Shown here: positions 1 through 4,708 of the stretch, piece by piece
How the letters are laid out: each line of letters opens with the position of its first letter
Numbering within the stretch: the stretch's first letter is position 1
From: Omnitrophica bacterium RIFOXYB12_FULL_50_7
Lineage (GTDB): Bacteria > Omnitrophota > Omnitrophia > Omnitrophales > Aquincolibacteriaceae
Direction of reading: 5' to 3'
Length of the DNA: 9,528 nt
NCBI GenBank assembly: GCA_001804345.1
Contig: MHFU01000030.1
Location: 1-9,528, forward strand
The notes under the pieces: generated by a model
Seen by the model: only the letters and a program-made list of their open reading frames with translations
Told to the model about the DNA's origin: nothing
Databases searched by the model: none
Position numbers and translations under genes: made by a program

Positions 1-10
1 AGAATAAAAT

Positions 11-532
11 ATGAAGCTTACCTCCCTTAAAGCCCAAGTTCGCAATATTCCTGATTTTCCAAAAAAGGGGATCCTTTTCCGGGATATCACGCCGCTCCTG
101 AAGGACGCGAAGTCACTCAAGGAGATCATTGCCCGGTTGGCGCGATCTTTGAAGGGGAAGAAGATCAGTGCCGTGGTGGGGATCGAGTCGCGGGGGTTCA
201 TCTTTGGAACGGCGCTTGCGACAAAGCTCGGAGTCGGTTTCGTTCCCATTCGCAAGAAGGGGAAACTTCCCTGGAAGACTCATCAGATCGCTTGCACGCT
301 TGAATACGGCGAAGAGATCCTCGAGATCCATCAGGATGCGGTGAAACGCGGCCAAAAGGTTGTTATCGTCGATGACCTTTTGGCGACGGGGGGTACGGCT
401 GCTGCTGCCGTGAAACTTGTGGAAGGCATCGGTGGGAAGGTTGCAAAACTCGCGTTCGTGATCGAGTTAGGATTTCTGGATGGGCGGGGAAAGCTGAAGG
501 GCCACGACGTTTTCTCGCTGATAAAGTATTAA
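11..532 (+). CDS. apt: adenine phosphoribosyltransferase
   Basis: Converts adenine and PRPP to AMP and pyrophosphate in cytosolic purine salvage. The 173-residue product has the usual family length. It shows the N-terminal APT signature IPDFPKKGILFRDITPLL (residues 13-30), ESRGF (59-63), a basic flexible loop RKKGKLPW (81-88) and the PRPP-binding motif VVIVDDLLATGGT (117-129), with the paired acidic residues and the TGGT loop intact. The ATG is chosen because the N-terminus aligns with typical APTs. Only ten bases precede it in the window, so the ribosome binding site and any upstream partner cannot be judged. No frameshift or missing motif is seen. Identification is by motif recognition, and the call is firm. 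Confidence 0.96.
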   Translation: MKLTSLKAQVRNIPDFPKKGILFRDITPLLKDAKSLKEIIARLARSLKGKKISAVVGIESRGFIFGTALATKLGVGFVPIRKKGKLPWKTHQIACTLEYGEEILEIHQDAVKRGQKVVIVDDLLATGGTAAAAVKLVEGIGGKVAKLAFVIELGFLDGRGKLKGHDVFSLIKY

Positions 533-568
533 CGAAAGACCGAAGACTCAAGCGAAAACATATTAAGA

Positions 569-710
569 GTGCGTTGCTCCGGTTATTTCCCCCTTTGGTA
601 AAGGGGGACTGAGGGGGATTTTAAAATCTCCCTGCCTGCCGGCAGGCAGGCCCCGGCCCCTCTTTGGGAAAGAGGGGGAATTGCTCTATTGAAAAACTGG
701 AGCAAGGCAC
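569..710. mobile_element. 142-bp MITE-like element with terminal inverted repeats
   Basis: The ends form a terminal inverted repeat: GTGCGTTGCTCCGGTT at 569-584 against the complement of AACTGGAGCAAGGCAC at 695-710, 14 of 16 matching. TAAGA occurs directly outside both ends (564-568 and 711-715), like a 5-bp target-site duplication. The interior is nested palindromes: CCCCCTTT-ggt-AAAGGGGG (589-607), a 22-bp palindrome at 612-633, the perfect 20-bp palindrome CCTGCCTGCCGGCAGGCAGG (631-650) and CCCCTCTTT-ggg-AAAGAGGGG (657-677). It has no coding capacity, so it would depend on a transposase elsewhere. The CCCCCTTTggtAAAGGGGG type of repeat recurs in many bacterial genomes (recalled, not searched). 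Confidence 0.7.
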
Positions 711-711
711 T

Positions 712-739
712 AAGACTTTGATCTGTGGTCTATGGTCGT
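712..739. repeat. short 7-bp-periodic array (four units)
   Basis: AAGACTT, TGATCTG, TGGTCTA and TGGTCGT follow in exact 7-base register, each with C or T-rich NNNNCTN character except the last. The units resemble those of the longer arrays at 6503-6586 and 8412-8534. It abuts the right end of the MITE-like element. Four degenerate units alone would be weak; the call rests on the match in register and consensus with the longer arrays. Confidence 0.4.
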
Positions 740-751
740 TAGTTTTTTAAA

Positions 752-816
752 GCCCCCATAGCTCCTGCCTCGCTTTTGGCGAGGACGGATCCGTTCTCCG
801 GCAAGCCGGAGGCGGA
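752..816. repeat. REP-like double hairpin preceded by a tRNA 5'-end-like 13-mer
   Basis: GCCCCCATAGCTC at 752-764 is identical to the first 13 bases of the tRNA-Arg at 3144-3156. It is followed directly by two hairpins: CCTCGC-ttttg-GCGAGG (768-784) and CTCCGGC-aa-GCCGGAG (796-811), ending in GGCGGA (811-816). The segment CGGCAAGCCGGAGGCGGA (799-816) recurs with one change at 3071-3088. I could not build the rest of a tRNA after the hairpins, so this is at most a tRNA fragment. The remainder of the gap (817-1004) contains a weak hairpin GGTTTG...CAAACC near 870-895 and nothing else I recognise. Confidence 0.55.
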
Positions 817-1004
817 GATGCCCAAGCCCAAGATTCTTCTAGTCCCATCCGCAGGGGGAGCCGATAACTAAGGCGTGGTGGTTTGCGATTCTAGCTTGCC
901 AAACCGTCCATTAGACAGGGGAAGGTCAGGGTGATGTCGTCGGGTATTGTGAATTGTCGTGGCGGTTTCTTTTTTTAATGGCAAAATAATCGAGGGAGGA
1001 ATTT

Positions 1005-1118
1005 ATGGGAACACAAGACAAAGGAAAAGAAAGAGGTTCGCAGAAGAAGGCTCCCAAACATACTCTTATGGAGAAAAGAAAGATAAAGGAAGAAAAAAGG
1101 AGGGAGAAACAATATTAG
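1005..1118 (+). CDS. small highly basic protein, 37 aa
   Basis: An ATG at 1005 sits five bases after a strong ribosome binding site (GGGAGGA, 994-1000) and opens a 37-codon frame ending in TAG at 1116-1118. The product begins MGTQDKGKERGSQKKAPKHT and continues with alternating Lys/Arg and Glu (EKRKIKEEKRREKQY). It has no hydrophobic core, cysteine or signal peptide. Small Lys-rich proteins with a similar KKAPK-T-x-EKR pattern are seen in several bacterial groups and have no established function; nucleic-acid or ribosome contact is only a guess from charge. It lies 71 bases before the SNase-like gene and could share its transcript. Another frame is also open across 959-1153 but lacks a comparable start site. 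Confidence 0.65.
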   Translation: MGTQDKGKERGSQKKAPKHTLMEKRKIKEEKRREKQY

Positions 1119-1189
1119 GGAGAAAAAAATCACAAAATCTAGGGATGAAATAAGTGATGTGTCCCCAGAATTTGCAAAGGAGGTATCCT

Positions 1190-1684
1190 CTGAAGAAGAC
1201 CCTAGCAGTTCTGTTTATTCTTTTTCTCCTAACAAGCCCCTGCCAAGCTGCTGACCCGCTCACAGTTACCAAAGTCATTGACGGAGCGACCCTCGAACTT
1301 TCTAATGGTGAGGAAGTTCGTCTCATCGGTGTGAATTTCCATGCAGAGGATGCTCAGGGCAAAGGGGCGGCGGAGTTCACACGCAAGCTGGTCGAAGGCA
1401 AGCAGATCAGGCTTGAGTATGATGTGCAGAAGAAGGATAAGTACGGGAGGACGCTGGCGTATGTTTATGTCGTAACCAATACCTCAACCGCAGTGGAAAT
1501 CAATATGGCTCCTGGGTTTTATCTCGTTCCTGGCGAAAAGTTTTACGAAGATTTTCTCAATGCGACAATCATTCGCTCTGGCTACGCCCAAGTAATGACC
1601 ATACAGCCCAACGTGAAGTATCAAGACCTGTTCGTGAAGCTGGAGAAAGAAGCAAGAGAGAGTAAGCGAGGTTTGTGGATATAA
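1190..1684 (+). CDS. secreted SNase-fold protein with degenerate active site
   Basis: A staphylococcal-nuclease-like OB-fold protein exported through a Sec signal peptide (KKTLAVLFILFLLTSPCQA, cleavage near residue 20). Family blocks are clear: VTKVIDGATLEL, EEVRLIGVN, KLVEGKQIRLEYDVQKKDKYGRTLAYVYV, GYAQVMT and KEARESKRGLW. Against S. aureus nuclease, R35 and R87 are kept (R44, R87 here), but D21 is Ala (A33), D40 is Asn (N49) and E43 is Ala (A52). Ca2+ binding and catalysis are therefore probably lost. About 18 extra residues (roughly 100-120) interrupt the usual short turn. The start chosen is CTG at 1190, six bases after AAAGGAGGT (1176-1184) and exactly where a signal peptide should begin. 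The open frame extends to GTG 1154, but that start would add 12 unlikely residues and places the ribosome site inside the gene. Confidence 0.85.
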   Translation: MKKTLAVLFILFLLTSPCQAADPLTVTKVIDGATLELSNGEEVRLIGVNFHAEDAQGKGAAEFTRKLVEGKQIRLEYDVQKKDKYGRTLAYVYVVTNTSTAVEINMAPGFYLVPGEKFYEDFLNATIIRSGYAQVMTIQPNVKYQDLFVKLEKEARESKRGLWI

Positions 1685-1733
1685 AGGCTCTGGCAATTAA
1701 AGGGAATGAGAAAGCCAAGAAAGGGACGTTGTA

Positions 1734-2096
1734 ATGAATAGCGAAATTTTGCGTTTTTCATCTCTAAAATATCAGGATAGATATATTTTAAACGCAACAA
1801 AAGAGAACTATGTGATTTTTGAAGATATGTTATTTAACGAGTTTCGAAGCGATCAAGAATCGTATCTGAACCAGCTTGCTCCGAACAAAAGGGCTATTGT
1901 TGCAGATTTCTGCAAAGTACTACATGATAGGCGGGATGAAGTTTACGCTAAATACAAAGTTGCCCGTACTCTAAAAGAGGTTTCTGAAATCATATATCAT
2001 GATCCAAACTGGGTCGCCATTCGAAATGCCGCATTGGATTGCATTAAGAAGTTGGGTTACGACCTGGAAGACTTTGAGCGTCGGGAAGGATGTTAA
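1734..2096 (+). CDS. uncharacterised 120-aa protein
   Basis: I do not recognise this family. The 120-residue product is soluble-looking, mixed in charge, rich in Tyr, Asp and Glu, and without signal peptide or membrane segment. It ends in Gly-Cys. Predicted character is mostly helical (for example residues 60-110, with NKRAIVADFCKVLHDRRDEV and a later IIYHDPNW turn). The ATG at 1734 has a modest AAAGGGA site about nine bases upstream. It begins 49 bases after the SNase-like gene. Its base composition is visibly more AT-rich than apt, DUF1189 or xseA, which fits recent acquisition. It could be a partner or immunity-type protein, but nothing in the sequence proves that. A clean 121-codon frame with a plausible start makes it likely to be real. 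Confidence 0.65.
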   Translation: MNSEILRFSSLKYQDRYILNATKENYVIFEDMLFNEFRSDQESYLNQLAPNKRAIVADFCKVLHDRRDEVYAKYKVARTLKEVSEIIYHDPNWVAIRNAALDCIKKLGYDLEDFERREGC

Positions 2097-2139
2097 ATAG
2101 AGTTGTTTCTTAGCCTGTAGAGGGAAGCACGGGAACATA

Positions 2140-2177
2140 AGAAAGGTGCCAGGCACTAAACGGGGACAGGCAAGCTA
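2140..2177 (+). repeat. 38-bp direct repeat, copy 1
   Basis: This segment matches 3033-3070 in 37 of 38 positions and in the same orientation. It begins AGAAAGGTGCCAGGCACTAA and ends with GGGGACAGGCAAGCTA. It contains the small palindrome GTGCC-a-GGCAC. The two copies bracket the DUF1189-type gene, 893 bp apart. GTGCCAGGCAC-centred repeats are of the REP type dispersed through some genomes. Confidence 0.8.
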
Positions 2178-2203
2178 AGCTCATATGAGAGGGGGTTTTG
2201 GAA

Positions 2204-3010
2204 ATGAATAAACTTGAGGGAGTACAAGCGCTTTGGAAGTGTTTTTATTCAGCGGCTCTTTACCGGAAAGTGGGGGTGGCGTGGAAGGGGGCCGCGGTAG
2301 GTTATCTTGCGCTGGTGATCGGGATCTTTTGCGTGGTTTATGGGGTCGGGATGCAAATAGGGTTCAATAAGTTCGTGGATGTCGAGAGTCCGGAGGTGGT
2401 GGCTCAGATCCCAGAGATCGTGATCGAAAACGGCTTGGCGAGAACTCCCGAAAAAAGACCTTACGTTATTTTTGCGGAAATGGACGGTAAGAGGAAAGAG
2501 TTCGCGATCATTGATACGACCCAAAAAACGATTCCTCCGAACCTGGGGGGTGTCATGGTATTTCTTGCCGAGACGCAGTTTGGAATGAAGAAAAATTCTC
2601 GAAGGGAGACGCGGGTCTACGATCTTTCGGAAGTAAAGTCTTTTGCGATCGATCAGGGAAAAGTAAAGGGCTGGCTGGGCCTGGGAAAGAGTTTTTTAGT
2701 TCTGCTCACGGTTCCTTTTATGTTCGCGGGACTTCTTGCTTTCAGGTTGATCCAGGCGCTTCTCTTTTCTTTGGCAGGGATGATCCTCGGCAAGATCAAA
2801 AAGGTCTCTCTGCCTTATCCCGTTCTTTTTCGGCTCTCAGTCGTGGCGATGACGCCCGGAATGCTCTTAGGCTTGATCACGGAGCAATTGAAGCTCCATA
2901 TCCCTTGGAGCGCATGGATCTTTATTTTGCTGGGGATCGGATACTTGGCTTTTGCCATGAGACGCGTGGATGATTCTGAGGGGGAGGACCCGGCAGCCAT
3001 AGCAAGGTGA
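2204..3010 (+). CDS. DUF1189-type integral membrane protein
   Basis: A 268-residue inner-membrane protein resembling the DUF1189 family, whose function is unknown. Layout: short cytoplasmic N-terminus with LWKCFYSAALYRKV, TM1 near 31-53, a soluble domain near 55-155 containing a PEIVIENG...AIIDTT pattern, then hydrophobic segments near 163-196, 208-226 and 234-252, and an acidic tail. This one-plus-several TM layout with an IxIDT-like stretch in the soluble domain fits DUF1189. Start ATG 2204 is preferred because GAGAGGGGG (2187-2195) lies eight bases upstream; an in-frame TTG at 2198 is too close to that site. The gene lies between two near-identical 38-bp direct repeats and has no obvious operon partner. 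Membrane topology is clear; family assignment is from memory of motifs. Confidence 0.8.
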   Translation: MNKLEGVQALWKCFYSAALYRKVGVAWKGAAVGYLALVIGIFCVVYGVGMQIGFNKFVDVESPEVVAQIPEIVIENGLARTPEKRPYVIFAEMDGKRKEFAIIDTTQKTIPPNLGGVMVFLAETQFGMKKNSRRETRVYDLSEVKSFAIDQGKVKGWLGLGKSFLVLLTVPFMFAGLLAFRLIQALLFSLAGMILGKIKKVSLPYPVLFRLSVVAMTPGMLLGLITEQLKLHIPWSAWIFILLGIGYLAFAMRRVDDSEGEDPAAIAR

Positions 3011-3032
3011 CCCCGAGCAGATCAGAAAGCAC

Positions 3033-3088
3033 AGAAAGGTGCCAGGCACTAAACGGGGACAGGCAGGCTACGGCAATCCGGAGGCGGA
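3033..3088 (+). repeat. 38-bp direct repeat copy 2 followed by REP-like tail
   Basis: 3033-3070 repeats 2140-2177 with one base changed. It runs straight into CGGCAATCCGGAGGCGGA (3071-3088), which matches 799-816 in 17 of 18 positions and again ends in GGCGGA. Two separate repeat families therefore abut here, just downstream of the DUF1189-type gene. Confidence 0.75.
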
Positions 3089-3143
3089 CAACTGGAAAGT
3101 TTATTTTCACTATGGGAAATGTAAAACACTAAAAAAGATTTGT

Positions 3144-3217
3144 GCCCCCATAGCTCAATTGGATAGAGCATCTCCTTCCTAAGGAGAGGGTTGCATGTTC
3201 GATTCATGCTGGGGGCA
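3144..3217 (+). tRNA. tRNA-Arg (anticodon CCU)
   Basis: All four arms fold. The acceptor stem is GCCCCCA (3144-3150) with TGGGGGC (3210-3216) and discriminator A3217. The D stem is GCTC/GAGC (3153-3156, 3166-3169). The anticodon stem is TCTCC/GGAGA (3171-3175, 3183-3187) around the loop TTCCTAA with anticodon CCT at 3178-3180. The variable loop is GGGTT. The T stem is GCATG/CATGC with loop TTCGATT (3198-3204). It reads AGG codons as arginine. The CCA end is not encoded and must be added after transcription. Its 3' end is duplicated downstream at 3294-3313. Confidence 0.95.
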
Positions 3218-3313
3218 TTTTCCCATGTTCTTCGCCAGAGGCGAATCTGTCCATCGACGGATTCGCCTTGTGGACGAATCCGCCTCAGGCGGAGATTCAT
3301 GCTGGGGGCATTT
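3201..3313 (+). repeat. 20-bp duplication of the tRNA 3' end flanking a 73-bp palindromic insert
   Basis: GATTCATGCTGGGGGCATTT occurs at 3201-3220 (end of the tRNA plus three flanking bases) and again, identical, at 3294-3313. The 73 bases between (3221-3293) are hairpin-rich: GGCGAATC/GATTCGCC (3240-3247, 3260-3267), the alternative GGATTCG/CGAATCC (3259-3265, 3275-3281), and the palindrome TCCGCCT-c-AGGCGGA (3279-3293) that touches the second copy. The arrangement looks like an attachment-site or target-site duplication left by a tiny element that entered the tRNA 3' end and left the tRNA intact. Confidence 0.75.
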
Positions 3314-3321
3314 CTATTATT

Positions 3322-3361
3322 AAGCGTAAGACTCTAAACCAAAAAGAGCTTACGCTTTTTT
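3322..3361 (+). terminator. intrinsic terminator downstream of tRNA-Arg
   Basis: AAGCGTAAGaCTCT pairs with AGAGCTTACGCTT (13 bp with one bulged A) across a short A-rich loop, and a run of six T follows the stem. It probably ended the tRNA transcript directly before the 73-bp insert moved it further away. Confidence 0.75.
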
Positions 3362-3610
3362 CATGTCGATGCTCTATCCCATTTCTCTATGAGACAAAAG
3401 CTCCTTTTTTCTATTTTAAGTCACTGGATAGTCACCCGCATTGCTTAGTGTGGAGGAAGCCTCCTTTTGCTCTTTATAACTGCATTACCAATAAACGGCT
3501 TCCGATCCTTACATTCCGAGCTCAATTTCCATGAGTTTTAGCGTATTTTTAACGATTCTGGGGCCTAAGCATGGCACGTTGTTTAACAGATAAGAAGTTC
3601 GGCTTGTCAC
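3362..3610. other. intergenic stretch with no recognised feature
   Basis: About 250 bases between the terminator and the toxin-antitoxin promoter. An open frame runs from the tRNA repeat to 3534, but it overlaps the terminator, has no ribosome site and gives a protein resembling nothing known. No convincing palindrome or repeat was seen. Confidence 0.4.
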
Positions 3611-3639
3611 TTGTCAATACAACCTATATGTTGTATACT
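3611..3639 (+). promoter_or_regulatory. sigma70-type promoter with internal operator palindrome
   Basis: TTGTCA (3611-3616) and TATACT (3634-3639) are separated by 17 bases, a near-consensus promoter. Between them lies the perfect inverted repeat ATACAAC-N6-GTTGTAT (3617-3636), covering the spacer and the first bases of the -10 box. This is the expected place for a HigA-type antitoxin to bind and repress its own operon. The first toxin codon lies about 60 bases downstream. Confidence 0.8.
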
Positions 3640-3698
3640 TTTGTTAGGAGTGGAAGTGATTCAGATAACAGTTCTTATGACTAGAAGGAAGGCAGGCC

Positions 3699-4074
3699 TT
3701 GAATTATCAGGTTAATTATTTTAAGGACGAGAAAGGAAAAGAGCCGGTGCGTTAGAGATTTGCATGAGGCTGAAAGGGCCAAGGTTTTTGCGTATTTGGA
3801 GCATCTATCTGAATATGGTCCGCAAATGAGACGGCCAATGGCGGATTATATGGGCAATAAAACGGGATTATATGAGCTTCGCCCAGGGAGGCATCGAGTC
3901 ATATATTTTTACATGGAAGGCAAAAAGATAATATTGCTTCACGCTCTTTATAAGAAATCAGAAAAGATACCAGAAGGTGATGTTGACGAAGCCCTGTGGA
4001 GGAAAGAAATTTGTCAGACGCTTAAACGATATCATTTAGTTAATTTTGAAGAATTCGAAGAAAAGGGGGAATAG
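3699..4074 (+). pseudogene. higB: HigB/RelE-type toxin, apparently frameshifted
   Basis: The product matches Gp49-like HigB mRNA interferases, which cut mRNA at the ribosome: LYELRPGRHRVIYFYMEGKKIILLHALYKKSEKIP, then a C-terminal helix. The open frame covering this domain begins only at TTG 3760 and lacks the first beta strand. That strand is present just upstream in another frame: TTG 3699, six bases after AGAAGGAAGG, encodes (M)NYQVNYFKDEKGKEPVR and hits TAG at 3753-3755. A net loss of 3n+2 bases around 3752-3754 (five, eight or eleven) would join the pieces as EPVR-x-RDLHEAERAKV. So the toxin is probably inactive unless frameshifting or the internal start rescues it, or the shift is a sequencing error. 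It stops five bases before the antitoxin ATG, the usual toxin-first order of HigBA. Confidence 0.75.
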
Positions 4075-4078
4075 TAAA

Positions 4079-4405
4079 ATGAAAAAAATGAGATATGGGA
4101 ATTTCAAGCACGATCTCAAGGCAGAGTTAAATAAGAGTGAGAAGTTCAAGCATCTCTTTAGGATCGAAAGTGCGAAGTTGAGAATTGCCCAATGGTTGGG
4201 TGATATGAGAGAGCGCGTGGGGCTAACGCAAGGACAACTGGCGAAAAAAATGCGTGTGTCGCAACAGTTGATTAGTCGAATCGAAGGCGGCTCTGATAAC
4301 ATTACTATCGAAACGCTTATAAGGTTCTTAGAGGTTTTCAACGTCTCAATCAAAATTGATGTTGATACCCGACATAAAAAAAGAGAGCTTTTAACATTTG
4401 CATAG
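4079..4405 (+). CDS. higA: HigA-type XRE antitoxin
   Basis: A 108-residue DNA-binding antitoxin that should neutralise the adjacent HigB-like toxin and repress the shared promoter at 3611-3639. The helix-turn-helix covers about residues 44-68 (RVGLTQGQLAKKMRVSQQLI, then SRIEGG), followed by the XRE extension TIETLIRFLEVFNVSIKIDV. The N-terminal 30 residues are basic and helical. Start ATG 4079 is chosen because GGGGGA (4065-4070) lies eight bases upstream. The frame extends back to 4046 inside the toxin gene without a ribosome site. The antitoxin looks intact even though the toxin appears broken, a common state of decaying toxin-antitoxin loci. Confidence 0.88.
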   Translation: MKKMRYGNFKHDLKAELNKSEKFKHLFRIESAKLRIAQWLGDMRERVGLTQGQLAKKMRVSQQLISRIEGGSDNITIETLIRFLEVFNVSIKIDVDTRHKKRELLTFA

Positions 4406-4535
4406 GTTTAAGAATCGTTCTCGGTAATCATTTTTCGTTATCATTCTGATTATCCCCTTCAAGCGCTCGATAGGACATTGCGCCTATATTCATTTGTCTC
4501 AGGATCACAAGAAGACAAACACTTCTCCGACGGCT

Positions 4536-4623
4536 GGTCCCAATTCTGTTCAATCGAAACAAAGCGGAAATTGGGGCCGTCCAAGTTGCCATTCATGAAA
4601 AGAAAATGCAGACTTGGACGGCC
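4536..4623 (+). repeat. 88-bp palindromic element, copy A (intergenic)
   Basis: This aligns without gaps over 88 bases to 5324-5411 inside the next gene, with a fully shared core of ATTGGGGCCGTCCAA. A 12-bp stem GGCCGTCCAAGT / ACTTGGACGGCC (4575-4586, 4612-4623) follows a weaker stem CCCAATT/AATTGGG. It lies in the 300-base gap between the antitoxin gene and the DUF1016 gene. The rest of that gap holds a 7-bp inverted repeat TTTGTCT...AGACAAA (4493-4519) and the promoter at 4671-4700. Confidence 0.75.
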
Positions 4624-4670
4624 ATCGAAAGGGGAGCGGCTTCCGCTTCTTCGAACCACCCTCCTCAGCC

Positions 4671-4700
4671 TGGACAGAAAACAAGGCTTGGGTCTATAAT
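4671..4700 (+). promoter_or_regulatory. promoter giving a nearly leaderless mRNA
   Basis: TGGACA (4671-4676) and a perfect TATAAT (4695-4700) are separated by 18 bases. Transcription should start near 4706-4708, while the ATG of the DUF1016-SNase gene is at 4709. There is no ribosome binding site between. The transcript would thus be leaderless or have a leader of a few bases. Confidence 0.6.
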
Positions 4701-4708
4701 CCGCATCG

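Noticed and set aside
752..870. A complete tRNA or structured RNA starting at GCCCCCATAGCTC
   Set aside because: No anticodon arm, T arm or matching acceptor 3' half could be found after the hairpins; only the 13-base match remains.
3268..3534. 88-codon open frame after the tRNA
   Set aside because: It overlaps the tRNA 3'-end repeat and the terminator, has no ribosome site, and its product resembles no family.
4478..4699. 73-codon open frame spanning palindromic copy A
   Set aside because: It lies across the repeat and the promoter of the next gene, without a ribosome site or recognisable protein.
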